Below are positions 51,512-60,190 of a DNA stretch of 64,000 bases, piece by piece. The notes under the pieces are model-generated. The model searched no databases, was not told where the DNA came from, and saw nothing but the letters and a program-made list of their open reading frames with translations. How positions within the stretch are numbered: position 1 is the first letter of the stretch; every line of letters begins with the position of its first letter. Made by a program: the position numbers and the translations under genes. This DNA is from Sulfurimonas sp. UBA2011 (GTDB lineage: Bacteria; Campylobacterota; Campylobacteria; Campylobacterales; Sulfurimonadaceae): positions 11,226 through 75,225 of the forward strand of contig DDCH01000005.1 of the NCBI GenBank assembly GCA_002335055.1, read 5' to 3'.

Positions 51512-52911
51512 TTTTTCTCAATTTGTTTTGGATTGGAGACTCTATATGTGTAAAATGTACGTTTATTCCAGACCTTGTATGTGTCTATGAGTTCTACATT
51601 TTTATAGTACTTATGAAGTTGTGGCTCGCGTTTATCATTTCTACAAAGTACTAAACCATTTTGGTGCCATGTACTTTCATCTCGAACCATATCGTAGTAA
51701 GAGTACCTTGAGTCTATGGCTACATCAGTATCAGGATGGTTTGGTAGGTAGAACTTTATGTATGCAGCAGTAGTTAAATGTGCCCCATAAAACCGGTCTC
51801 CCTCTTTAGCATGTGTGTACATTCTAGCAACTACATCTTCTGTTTTATACATAAAGCGTTGAAGCTCTGGCAAGTGAGTTAAAAGTGCGGTTCTGACTAA
51901 AAGAGTAAAAAATATCGCGATAGAGAGACCGATGATAAAACTTTTTTTGAGTTCATACTGCTTGATAATGATGCTCAGTAAAATAGCTCCACCAATGTAT
52001 GCCGGTGCTGAGTAACTCGGTGCCATACTCACATAAAAACTCTTGTAAAGAAAAAAGACTAAAATAACTACTACACTCAGTGCTATAAAATAAAGTTTTT
52101 CATCTTTGAAGTAAAGCTTTTCTTTAGCAAGGTAATAAAATAAAACCCATGTAAAGACAGGAGTAAATACACCAAACTGAGAAGATACGAACTCTAAAAT
52201 AAGCCAAGGCTGTATAGAGTAAGAGTCACTTGAACCATGGTCAAGTTGAAAAAGAAAACTTATCCACTCATGTGCGTAGTTCCAGTAAAGCATAGGCATG
52301 ACTACAAGAGTTGCCATAAGAGCAGAGAGGTAAAGCTTAGGGTTTGTAAGTAGGTCTCTGCGTTTAGTGAGTATAAAGATAAGTATACTCAGTGGTAGCA
52401 TAATTGCAGAGTATTTACTAATCATCATAGCCCCTAAAAATAGACCTGCTAAAATGAAATCTAGTAGTTTCCCTTCAAATATCGCCTTAAACGAGTAGTA
52501 AAGTGAAAGTGTCCAAAAAAGAATGAGTGGAGCATCTGGAGTTGCAAAGATATAACCAGCATGAGTTAAAAGGACAGCAGAGATGATGACTACTGCATTT
52601 AAAGCAGTTTTTTCATCACTTACAAGAGCTGTGAGTTTGTAAAGATAAATTGAAGAGATACTCATAGAGAGGACAGGTACGAGTCTTACTCCCCATTCAC
52701 TTTGCGAGATAAAGTTTGTAAAATAGATAAGGTAGGCTATCATAGGTGGATGGTCAAAATAGCTTAGCTGTAAGTCATGACTCCACATCCAGTAGTAAGC
52801 TTCATCACCATGTAGAGGTAAAATAGCATTGTAAAGAATTGAGAAAATTGCCAGAACTAAAATGAGAAAATAAGCACTTTTTTGTGGTGTTTTATAAAAT
52901 TTATCTAACAT
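51508..52911 (-). CDS. GT39/ArnT-like polyprenyl-phosphate-sugar transferase (arabinose operon, copy 2)
   Basis: 467 residues, about eleven membrane segments. LHGDEAYYWMWSHDLQLSYFDHPPMIAYLIY is the catalytic loop, and a periplasmic C-terminal domain of about 110 residues follows. Leads the seven-gene operon. Similar in plan to the copy at 46728-48233 and to the one at 29859-31295, but clearly diverged, so the copies probably use different acceptors or donors. A TATAAT lies about 33 bases upstream of the ATG (52944-52949). Confidence 0.85.
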   Translation of the reverse strand: MLDKFYKTPQKSAYFLILVLAIFSILYNAILPLHGDEAYYWMWSHDLQLSYFDHPPMIAYLIYFTNFISQSEWGVRLVPVLSMSISSIYLYKLTALVSDEKTALNAVVIISAVLLTHAGYIFATPDAPLILFWTLSLYYSFKAIFEGKLLDFILAGLFLGAMMISKYSAIMLPLSILIFILTKRRDLLTNPKLYLSALMATLVVMPMLYWNYAHEWISFLFQLDHGSSDSYSIQPWLILEFVSSQFGVFTPVFTWVLFYYLAKEKLYFKDEKLYFIALSVVVILVFFLYKSFYVSMAPSYSAPAYIGGAILLSIIIKQYELKKSFIIGLSIAIFFTLLVRTALLTHLPELQRFMYKTEDVVARMYTHAKEGDRFYGAHLTTAAYIKFYLPNHPDTDVAIDSRYSYYDMVRDESTWHQNGLVLCRNDKREPQLHKYYKNVELIDTYKVWNKRTFYTYRVSNPKQIEKK

Positions 52912-52943
52912 TTAAGAGTATTGTCCTGAAATTTATTTATCTT

Positions 52944-52949
52944 ATTATA
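52944..52949 (-). promoter_or_regulatory. Likely -10 element of the arabinose-donor operon
   Basis: On the minus strand GTGTATAATAAG lies 33 bases before the first gene's ATG. No convincing -35 hexamer is seen, which is usual in this phylum. Confidence 0.4.
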
Positions 52950-53014
52950 CACTACAAATGATTTAAAAAGAGGCTCTTGAGTATTCTCGGACTTAATCAT
53001 TGTTTATTAAAGGC

Positions 53015-53020
53015 TAAAAT
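53015..53020 (+). promoter_or_regulatory. -10 element for a leaderless radical SAM mRNA
   Basis: GGCTAAAAT: TAAAAT ends 6 nt before the ATG at 53027, with no Shine-Dalgarno between them. Confidence 0.5.
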
Positions 53021-53026
53021 ACCAAA

Positions 53027-53902
53027 ATGATAAAGTATGATTACCCACTCTTCCGTCCACCAGCAGAGGCAGAAAATATAATTCTTCAAGTTACATTAGG
53101 ATGTAGTTATAACAACTGCTCTTTTTGTTCTATGTATAAAACAAAAAAATACCAAGAGAAAAGTTTAGAAGAGATTTATAGGGATATAGATATCTTAGGA
53201 AGAACTTATCCATCAGCACATAAGTTTTTTTTGGCAGATGGTGATGCATTAGCAATGCCTACAGATACTTTATGTGCAATACTAAAGTATTTAAACCAAA
53301 CATTTCCTAAACTAAGAAGAGTATCAACTTATGCCTCTGCACAAAACCTACTTGAAAAATCAACACAAGACTTAGAACTCTTGGCCGAGCATAAATTAAA
53401 TCTTATTTACTACGGCATTGAAACAGGCAGTGAAATAGTTTTAAAAAAAATCACTAAAGGTGTTAGCCAAACTGAAATAATTGAGTCTCTAAACAAAGTT
53501 CCAAAGGGCATGAAAATATCTGCGACTGTTATTTTAGGTTTAGGTGGTGCAAAATATAGCATAGAACACATACAAGGTACAGCAAATATAGTGAATAAAA
53601 CAAGAATAAATTATCTTAGTACGCTGCAGATAGGTTTAGAAGAAGATGCAAAAGAAAACTTCTATAAGCACTTTAGTGATTTTACATTTATAAGTGATGA
53701 AGAACTCCTCAAAGAACAGAGAAGTTTTTTAGAACAACTAAACCCTAAAAATAAAATCATATTTCGATCTAATCATGCTTCTAATGCTCTCCACCTTGCA
53801 GGAACATTACCTAAAGATAAGAATAAGTTGATTAGAGAATTAGATATAGCTATGAGTATTGGAAGTGATGCTCTTATACCAAGTGCATTTAGAAGTTTTT
53901 AA
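53027..53902 (+). CDS. Radical SAM protein of unknown substrate
   Basis: 291 residues. Iron-sulfur motif Cys26-x4-Cys31-x2-Cys34 (GCSYNNCSFC), slightly wider than the common Cx3Cx2C and typical of a B12-free group close to HemW/Elp3-like enzymes (IYYGIETGSEIVLKKITKG is the matching SAM-binding strand). The C-terminus has RSNHASNALHLAGTLPKDKN and is characteristic of this uncharacterised subgroup. No target is known to me. The next gene starts directly after its TAA, and the two may work together. Cytosolic. Confidence 0.85.
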   Translation: MIKYDYPLFRPPAEAENIILQVTLGCSYNNCSFCSMYKTKKYQEKSLEEIYRDIDILGRTYPSAHKFFLADGDALAMPTDTLCAILKYLNQTFPKLRRVSTYASAQNLLEKSTQDLELLAEHKLNLIYYGIETGSEIVLKKITKGVSQTEIIESLNKVPKGMKISATVILGLGGAKYSIEHIQGTANIVNKTRINYLSTLQIGLEEDAKENFYKHFSDFTFISDEELLKEQRSFLEQLNPKNKIIFRSNHASNALHLAGTLPKDKNKLIRELDIAMSIGSDALIPSAFRSF

Positions 53903-54175
53903 ATGCCTTTAAAAAAACTATTTCATACTAAAATTCTATCTCTAAAAGATGGTAGTTATGATGTCTATTATTATGATAAACGATACCTATTATCTAAACA
54001 AACCCAACTGAATTCTAAACTTATAAAACTTTATGCACAGGAGTTAGGCGGTAGTGGGTTTATTAGTCTTAATTATTATCCATATATTGGTCCTGGTCTT
54101 TTAAGACCATGTGAAATGCCAGAAAAAAAAGTAATAGATTTTATCCTTAGCATTAAAAGTGAGGATAGGGTATAA
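53903..54175 (+). CDS. Small protein coupled to the radical SAM gene
   Basis: 90 residues, soluble. It begins at an ATG that follows the radical SAM stop without a spacer (TAAATG). Contains tyrosine-rich segments (DVYYYDKRYLLSKQT, SLNYYPYIGPGLLRPCEMPE) and one Cys. No family recognised. The zero spacing suggests re-initiation and joint function: it could be a partner, a carrier, or a substrate of the radical SAM enzyme. None of these can be shown from the sequence. Confidence 0.6.
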   Translation: MPLKKLFHTKILSLKDGSYDVYYYDKRYLLSKQTQLNSKLIKLYAQELGGSGFISLNYYPYIGPGLLRPCEMPEKKVIDFILSIKSEDRV

Positions 54176-54215
54176 TAAAAAATACAACTAACTATCTTTT
54201 AAAGGTTTCCCCTAT

Positions 54216-56075
54216 ATGCAAAACAATCTCTCTTTTTTAGTAAAACAGTTTTTTCTTTTTTTTCTTTTTATAGAAGTTTTTAGAACAATTTTTGTCATTT
54301 ATTACTGGGATAAACTTCAAGTAGTTACTCAGCCTATAAAAGAGACTTTTTTAGCCTATGTAAATGCTCTTAGTCTAGACATAGCAACTACATCTATACT
54401 CATTGTAATCCCATGGTTACTACTAAATATAAACACACTTTTTAAATCTAAAATCATAAAAAAACTACTCTTTATCTATACATTTGGAGTGATTGTGCTT
54501 TCTACATTTATCTATATCGCTGAACTCGGAATATATAACGAATGGGAAGAGAAACCAACCTTTAAAATTTTTAACTACTTAAAGCATCCCGATGAAGCTA
54601 TAGCTTCAAATCCAATCATACTGACAGTTATTCTAACACTCATACTAGTTGTAGTTTTGGGTTCTTTTTATGCACTTTGTAAGAAACTATTTTCTACTTA
54701 TGATGTAAATGCTAAACACAACTATAAAGTAGTACTTTTTTCACTGTTTATACTCCCACTCTTTATCTTTTTAGGAGCACGTGGTGGTTGGGCTGAGATA
54801 CCTATTTCTCAAAGTACAGTTTACTTCTCAAAGCATAAGGTTTATAACGATGTTGCAATAAGTACAGTCTATAATTTCATACATAGTATTACAGAAAATC
54901 AAGCTATTATAAATGGAGAAAATCCTTATGAGATTAAACTTGATGATGCAAAAAGAGAAGCTATTTTAAAAGAGCTTATGGCAACACCTGAGGGGTGTGA
55001 AAGAGAGTCTATATTAACGACTGATAGACCAAATATTGTTTTAGTGATTTGGGAGAGTCTCTCAGGTGATTTTATTAAAAATGAAAAGTACCAAGAAGTT
55101 ATACCAAACATCATGAAAATGTCTAAAGAAGGCATTTTATTTACTCATACTTATGCAAGTTCAACACTCTCACATGAGGGATTACCCTCCATATTTTCAG
55201 GTTGGCCTGCACTTGCTGGAACTTATGTAACAAACTTACCTTCTAAGTTTTATAAACTACCATTTTTCACACAGAAGTTAAAAGAGAATGCTTATGCAAC
55301 AAGTTTTATTTTCGGTGGACAACTGCGTTATGGTAATCTTACTTCATATATGTATGGAAATGGTTTTGATATCATAGAAGAGCATAGCGATATAAATATG
55401 GACTCATCTAAGGAGGGAGTTTTAGGTTATCATGATGGTTATATGTTGGAGTATTTACAAGAAAAATCATCACAACTTAAAGAGCCATTCTTTAGCACTA
55501 TTTTCACCCTAAGTTCACACTCACCATACGATCAACCTATGGAAGATGTTATAGAGTGGGGCGATGGTGATAAGGGTTACTTAAACTCAGTTTATTATAC
55601 AGATAAGTCTATAGGCGAATTTATAAAAAATGCGAAGAGAGAGTCTTGGTATAAAAATACACTGTTTATTTTTGTAGCAGACCACTCACACCATACACCA
55701 TTAGCTTGGAGCAGGGCAGATAAAAGATGGCATCATATACCTATGCTCTTTTACGGAGAAGTGATTAAAAAAGAGTATCGTGGAAAAGATATAGATAAAA
55801 TTATTTCTCAGCGTGATATAGCAGCAACATTACTTTCACAATTAAATATTTCCCATAGTGAATTTGAATGGAGTAGAGATATCTTTTGTAAAGAGTACAA
55901 AGAAAATGCCTACATCATGAATAAAAACGGTTTTGGACTTATAACAAACGAGGGTAGTCTGACATATGACTTGAAAGAAGACAGAATAATATATAAAGAT
56001 GGAAATATAAGTAGTTTAAAGACTAAAGGTAATATTTATATGCAAAAACTACTCCAAACATATTTAGATTACTAG
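54216..56075 (+). CDS. LTA synthase-like membrane sulfatase-fold transferase
   Basis: 619 residues: five N-terminal membrane segments (to about residue 190), then a periplasmic alkaline-phosphatase-fold domain. NIVLVIWESLSGDF carries the metal-binding Glu, SSTLSHEGLPSIFSGWP the probable Thr/Ser nucleophile, and FIFVADHSHHTP the Asp-His ligands. The fold is shared by glycerol-phosphate transferases (LtaS, MdoB/OpgB) and phosphoethanolamine transferases. In a Gram-negative, transfer of phosphoglycerol to periplasmic glucans or of another head group to LPS is likely. Length is standard. Separate from the preceding pair by about 40 bp. Confidence 0.85.
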   Translation: MQNNLSFLVKQFFLFFLFIEVFRTIFVIYYWDKLQVVTQPIKETFLAYVNALSLDIATTSILIVIPWLLLNINTLFKSKIIKKLLFIYTFGVIVLSTFIYIAELGIYNEWEEKPTFKIFNYLKHPDEAIASNPIILTVILTLILVVVLGSFYALCKKLFSTYDVNAKHNYKVVLFSLFILPLFIFLGARGGWAEIPISQSTVYFSKHKVYNDVAISTVYNFIHSITENQAIINGENPYEIKLDDAKREAILKELMATPEGCERESILTTDRPNIVLVIWESLSGDFIKNEKYQEVIPNIMKMSKEGILFTHTYASSTLSHEGLPSIFSGWPALAGTYVTNLPSKFYKLPFFTQKLKENAYATSFIFGGQLRYGNLTSYMYGNGFDIIEEHSDINMDSSKEGVLGYHDGYMLEYLQEKSSQLKEPFFSTIFTLSSHSPYDQPMEDVIEWGDGDKGYLNSVYYTDKSIGEFIKNAKRESWYKNTLFIFVADHSHHTPLAWSRADKRWHHIPMLFYGEVIKKEYRGKDIDKIISQRDIAATLLSQLNISHSEFEWSRDIFCKEYKENAYIMNKNGFGLITNEGSLTYDLKEDRIIYKDGNISSLKTKGNIYMQKLLQTYLDY

Positions 56076-56134
56076 ATACTAATATTTTTTGTGGTATTAT
56101 TAGGCAATTAATTAAAATTACGTAAGGCTTTTAA

Positions 56135-56230
56135 ATGGATTTAAGTACGGTCATTGGTATAGTGTTAATTATGGTTCTTCTTTTAGGAGCTATGACAATG
56201 TCAGTTTTAGATAAGGCTTCATCTAAATAA
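56135..56230 (+). CDS. 31-residue membrane peptide coupled to fliP (MotA N-terminus-like)
   Basis: MDLSTVIGIVLIMVLLLGAM followed by TMSVLDKASSK: one membrane helix and a short charged tail. TAAGG lies 9 nt before the ATG and the TAA shares a base with the fliP ATG (TAATG). The start MDLSTVIGIVL resembles the first helix of the flagellar stator protein MotA, but nothing else of MotA follows. Either a MotA stub or a genuine small protein whose translation feeds fliP. Confidence 0.6.
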   Translation: MDLSTVIGIVLIMVLLLGAMTMSVLDKASSK

Positions 56231-56967
56231 TGTTAAAAGTAATAATCCTTGTCTTTTTAATGGCCACTTTAGGTTTTGGGGCTGAAGCTGTTCCTATACC
56301 AACGATGAACTTTAGTCTCTCTGCACCTGACACACCCAAGCAACTAGTATCATCTTTAAATGTACTCGTTGTTTTAACACTCCTTGTTTTAGCACCTTCT
56401 ATGGTTCTAGCAATGACAACTTTTACACGATTTGTTATAGTTTTTGGATTTTTACGCCAAGCTATGGGTACACAACAAGTCCCTCCTACACAACTTTTAG
56501 TCATGCTTGCTATGATACTTACTTTTTTTGTGATGGAACCCGTTGGAACAAAAGCATATGAGAATGGTATAAAACCCTATATAGCAGAAGAAATAGGCTA
56601 CGATGAAGCATATGAAAAAACAACATTACCTCTGAAAAACTTTATGATAAGAAATACACGAGAGAAGGATTTAGCTCTCTTCTTCCGTATTCGTAAGATG
56701 GAAAACCCACAGAGTGTTGCGGACGTTCCTTTATCTATAGTAGTTCCTGCATTTGTGATTAGTGAGATTAAAACAGCCTTTGAGATAGGCTTTTTAATCT
56801 TTTTGCCCTTTTTAGTTATAGATATGGTTGTAGCTTCCATACTGATGTCTATGGGTATGATGATGCTACCTCCAGTTATGATATCTCTACCCTTTAAAAT
56901 ACTTGTTTTTGTACTTATCGACGGCTGGAGTCTTCTAATCGGTAACTTGATAGCTTCGATAAAATAG
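56230..56967 (+). CDS. fliP: Flagellar type III secretion protein FliP
   Basis: 245 residues. Signal-peptide-like first helix, then the FliP core: VVLTLLVLAPSMVLAMTTFTRFVIVFGFLRQAMGTQQVPP, EYPL-like segment, VPAFVISEIKTAFEIGFLIFLPFLVIDMVVASILMSMGMMMLPP and a final helix with LPFKILVFVLIDGW. FliP forms the entry of the flagellar export gate in the inner membrane with FliQ and FliR. No other flagellar genes are next to it except the small peptide upstream, which is common in this phylum where flagellar genes are scattered. Confidence 0.97.
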   Translation: MLKVIILVFLMATLGFGAEAVPIPTMNFSLSAPDTPKQLVSSLNVLVVLTLLVLAPSMVLAMTTFTRFVIVFGFLRQAMGTQQVPPTQLLVMLAMILTFFVMEPVGTKAYENGIKPYIAEEIGYDEAYEKTTLPLKNFMIRNTREKDLALFFRIRKMENPQSVADVPLSIVVPAFVISEIKTAFEIGFLIFLPFLVIDMVVASILMSMGMMMLPPVMISLPFKILVFVLIDGWSLLIGNLIASIK

Positions 56968-56984
56968 AAAATAGGTACGAAATT

Positions 56985-58097
56985 ATGGATTGTAAACATT
57001 TTGGTGAATGTGGTGCTTGTATTGTATATGAGAATGGATATGCGGGACAACTTAAAGATAAACTAGATTTAAATAAAGAACGATTCTCTTCCTTTTATGA
57101 TGGAGAGATTAGTGTTTTTGAATCACCAGACCAACATTATCGCTCACGTAGTGAATTTAAACTATGGCACGATGGTGATGAAATCCGTTATGCAATGAAT
57201 AATGCCACTAAAAATGGTGTAGTTTTTGTAGAAGAATGTCCTCAGGTAAATGAGTATATATCAGACCTAATGCCAAAACTACTTGTAAGTATAAAAGAGC
57301 ATGAGATAGGCTTTAAACTCTTCGGTATAGACTTTTTAAGTTCAAGTTCTGGTGAAATAGTTATCTCCATGCTTTATCACCGAAAACTTGATGAAACTTG
57401 GGAGCTTAAAGCAAAAGAGATAGCAAAAAAACTAGGTATTTATATAATTGGACGTAGTCGAAAACAAAAAGTTATCATTGGTCAAGATTATATTACGGAA
57501 ACACTGAGTATAAATGATAGAGACTACAAGTTTCATCATATAGAAAATAGTTTCACTCAGCCAAACGCGAGAGTAAATGAAGACATGGTTACTTGGGCAA
57601 TAAAGCAGTACTCTAGTGCTAGTGGTGATTTACTTGAACTCTATTGTGGAGCTGGTAATTTTACAATACCTTTTGCAGCTATATTTGGAAAGATATTAGC
57701 AACAGAAATCTCAAAGCCATCTATAAATGCAGCAAAGGTAAATATGAAGCTTAATGATGTCCAAAACATTGAGTTTGTTCGTATGGCTGTAGAAGAGTTT
57801 GTTGATGCTCTTGATGGTGGTAGAGAGTACCGTCGTATGAAAGAGATAGATATAAATAAATATAATATCGACAGTATCTTTGTTGACCCTCCACGAAGTG
57901 GTATGGATACAGACTCTTGTAATTTTATATCGCGTTATGAGCATATAGTATATATCTCATGTAACCCTGAAAGTTTGGTAAGGGATTTAGATATACTTAC
58001 TCAAACACATACTGTGATGGACATGGCACTTTTTGATCAATTTCCTTACACTAATCATGTTGAAATGGGTGTCAAACTTCTAAAAAAAGGTTCTTAA
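56985..58097 (+). CDS. trmA: tRNA (uracil-5-)-methyltransferase
   Basis: 370 residues, standard for TrmA, which makes m5U54 in the T-loop of tRNA. An N-terminal CKHFGECGAC lies before the substrate domain. The SAM motif is DLLELYCGAGNFTIPFA, SRSEFKLWHDG is the conserved start, SIFVDPPRSGMD the DPPR motif, and YISCNPESLVRDL contains the catalytic Cys. The cysteine cluster at the N-terminus resembles the iron-sulfur site of the RlmC/RlmD relatives. It follows fliP by 17 bp and overlaps the next gene's ATG by one base. Confidence 0.93.
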   Translation: MDCKHFGECGACIVYENGYAGQLKDKLDLNKERFSSFYDGEISVFESPDQHYRSRSEFKLWHDGDEIRYAMNNATKNGVVFVEECPQVNEYISDLMPKLLVSIKEHEIGFKLFGIDFLSSSSGEIVISMLYHRKLDETWELKAKEIAKKLGIYIIGRSRKQKVIIGQDYITETLSINDRDYKFHHIENSFTQPNARVNEDMVTWAIKQYSSASGDLLELYCGAGNFTIPFAAIFGKILATEISKPSINAAKVNMKLNDVQNIEFVRMAVEEFVDALDGGREYRRMKEIDINKYNIDSIFVDPPRSGMDTDSCNFISRYEHIVYISCNPESLVRDLDILTQTHTVMDMALFDQFPYTNHVEMGVKLLKKGS

Positions 58098-58732
58098 TGA
58101 AATACTTCTTTACATTTTTACTACTCTTCTTGAGTATAGTAAACGCAGATGAAGTACAAAGAATAGAATCCATTGTAAATGATATAAGTCAACTTAGAAG
58201 TGCCTATGTTAGAGTCCAAAGTGATTTGGCAGGAATTGAGTTACAACTAGAAGAAGAAAAAGAACAAACTAAGATATTAAAACAAGATTATAAAAATAAA
58301 ATACTAACTTTGGAAAATAAAATAAATAGTCTTAAAAAGTCTATAAAACTCAAAGAAAAAAATAAAATAGTTTGTAAAACAAGATTTCCTAAAATAATAA
58401 AAAATACTGTAATAATTAAAAAAAGTTTGAATATCCAAAGTCTTGAAGATGAAAATAAATTTCCTACCCTTCTTATGAAAGAACAGTTTAAAAGAGATGA
58501 AGTTGAAACTGAGACTGTAGCATATACCTATAGAGTCAAAACAGAGGCAAATATTTATGCGACTATAGATGGAAGGAAAATAGCTGTGTGGGAAGAATCT
58601 ACTTCTTTTACTTCAAATGAACAGACTTTAGAGTGGATTAAAATCACAGGTTATTTTATAGATAAGATATGGAGAGAATCAGATAAAGAGATGTGGATTA
58701 AAAGTTGTGATACACTGAAAAGGGGACACTAA
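58097..58732 (+). CDS. Exported coiled-coil protein with a C-terminal SH3-like domain
   Basis: 211 residues. Signal peptide MKYFFTFLLLFLSIVNA, a coiled coil (about residues 20-90, DLAGIELQLEEEKEQTKILKQ), then a C-terminal part (about 145-205) TYRVKTEANIYATIDGRKIA to TLEWIKITGYF. It reads like an SH3b-type bacterial domain as found in cell-wall and envelope proteins. The role is probably structural in the periplasm. Coupled to trmA (1-nt overlap) and 2 bp before the TrkA-type gene. Confidence 0.6.
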   Translation: MKYFFTFLLLFLSIVNADEVQRIESIVNDISQLRSAYVRVQSDLAGIELQLEEEKEQTKILKQDYKNKILTLENKINSLKKSIKLKEKNKIVCKTRFPKIIKNTVIIKKSLNIQSLEDENKFPTLLMKEQFKRDEVETETVAYTYRVKTEANIYATIDGRKIAVWEESTSFTSNEQTLEWIKITGYFIDKIWRESDKEMWIKSCDTLKRGH

Positions 58733-58734
58733 AA

Positions 58735-60141
58735 ATGAAAAAGATATTAATTATTAGTGACGGAAATGTTGGAGCACACTTTATTCAAAGAGTAAGTGAG
58801 ACATACACTAATGAAAATATTTATTATATAGTTCAAACAAAAGCGAAAAAAATTGATGATGTAAATCCAGCACGTTTTAAATTTTATGAGTTTGATCCTA
58901 CAAGTTTGTACAAGTTATCTAACCTTTTAAAGATGGAATTTATACAAGTTTTTATTGCTATGGACTCACAAATCGATGTAGAAAATACAATGAAAAACAT
59001 CAGAGCCATTAAAAAACAACTTCGAGTTATCATTTTAAACAAATGGAATATGCAAAATGAAGATGCAAATGTTGAGTTAGTAAATGTTAACGAACTTGTA
59101 GCTTCTCGTCTTTTAGACTACCTACCAAATGTACCAGTTATCGCTCAAAATGTTGGTGTGGGTGAGGGGGAAATAATGGAAGTGCTTGTTCCTTTTGGAA
59201 GTTCTTTTGTTTATAGGCATATAGGTGCAATTGAGCAAAAAAACTGGCGAATAGTTGCAATATATAGAAACCGTAAGCTAATAATGCCCTCAAGACGAAA
59301 AATGATTCAACCAAACGATCTACTTGTTTTAGTAGGTGAACCAGCAGTTTTAAAGTCTGTATATCGTTCAATTAAACGTGAGTTAGGACAGTTTCCTGAA
59401 CCTTTTGGCTCAAATCTATTACTCTACATTGATATGAATATTGTAAATCATGATACGATTAAAGAGACTATACGACGTTCAGTATATGCACACAGACAGT
59501 TTAAACATGATCTCATTATAAAAGTTGTAAATCCTTCAAATATAGAGGCACTTCAGTACATTAAAAGCCTCAGAAGTATGAATGTTATCATTCATATTGA
59601 CTACGATAGTGTTAATTTAAGAGAAACTTTTCATAAAGATATTAAGTCCTACCATATAGGACTTGTGATTATCTCAAAAGAGATGTTTTCTGACTATTAC
59701 GTAAGACAGGCTATGTATGAAGCACATGTTCCAGTACTTAAACTCTCAGATAAACGCTTCTCAAACCTAAAAGATGCAGCACTAATACTCTCAAACAATA
59801 AAGACCTAGAAAAAATTTCAGCTACTATTTTTGATATATCTGAACAGATGAATTTTAATATAGAAATTTATAACTATACTCACGAACATCAAGATGACAA
59901 AGAAGAGGTTATAGAACATTACAATAACCTCTCTACTATCTTTTCTAAAAGTATTAAAGTATATCAAGAAAATGAAAATCCCATCTCAAAATTAATGCAA
60001 AAAAAGAACTTTATGCAACTGCTTCCTTTTACAAAAAAACTTACATCTCGGCGTATTTATTCACTCTTTTCAACGGATAGTGAGAAGCTTTACTACAAGT
60101 TGGATGATTATCATCAAATCTTTATTCCGGTGCAACTATAA
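58735..60141 (+). CDS. COG3400-type TrkA/potassium-channel regulatory protein
   Basis: 468 residues. Two RCK/TrkA-N-like nucleotide-binding parts (KKILIISDGNVGAHFIQRVSE at the start and a degenerate one around residues 225-330), with a TrkA-C domain between (GEGEIMEVLVPFGSSFVYRHI, MIQPNDLLVLVGE). Such proteins gate K+ transport by sensing NAD(H) or adenosine nucleotides. No Trk or Ktr transport subunit is seen here. Cytosolic; 2 bp after the coiled-coil gene. Confidence 0.82.
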   Translation: MKKILIISDGNVGAHFIQRVSETYTNENIYYIVQTKAKKIDDVNPARFKFYEFDPTSLYKLSNLLKMEFIQVFIAMDSQIDVENTMKNIRAIKKQLRVIILNKWNMQNEDANVELVNVNELVASRLLDYLPNVPVIAQNVGVGEGEIMEVLVPFGSSFVYRHIGAIEQKNWRIVAIYRNRKLIMPSRRKMIQPNDLLVLVGEPAVLKSVYRSIKRELGQFPEPFGSNLLLYIDMNIVNHDTIKETIRRSVYAHRQFKHDLIIKVVNPSNIEALQYIKSLRSMNVIIHIDYDSVNLRETFHKDIKSYHIGLVIISKEMFSDYYVRQAMYEAHVPVLKLSDKRFSNLKDAALILSNNKDLEKISATIFDISEQMNFNIEIYNYTHEHQDDKEEVIEHYNNLSTIFSKSIKVYQENENPISKLMQKKNFMQLLPFTKKLTSRRIYSLFSTDSEKLYYKLDDYHQIFIPVQL

Positions 60142-60190
60142 TTTAGCTTATTTTGAGTATTATCTATACATATAAAATTATGGATAAATT

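Noticed and set aside
56598..57050. 150-residue minus-strand frame over fliP and trmA
   Set aside because: Ile/Thr/Lys-rich shadow of fliP; no family likeness.
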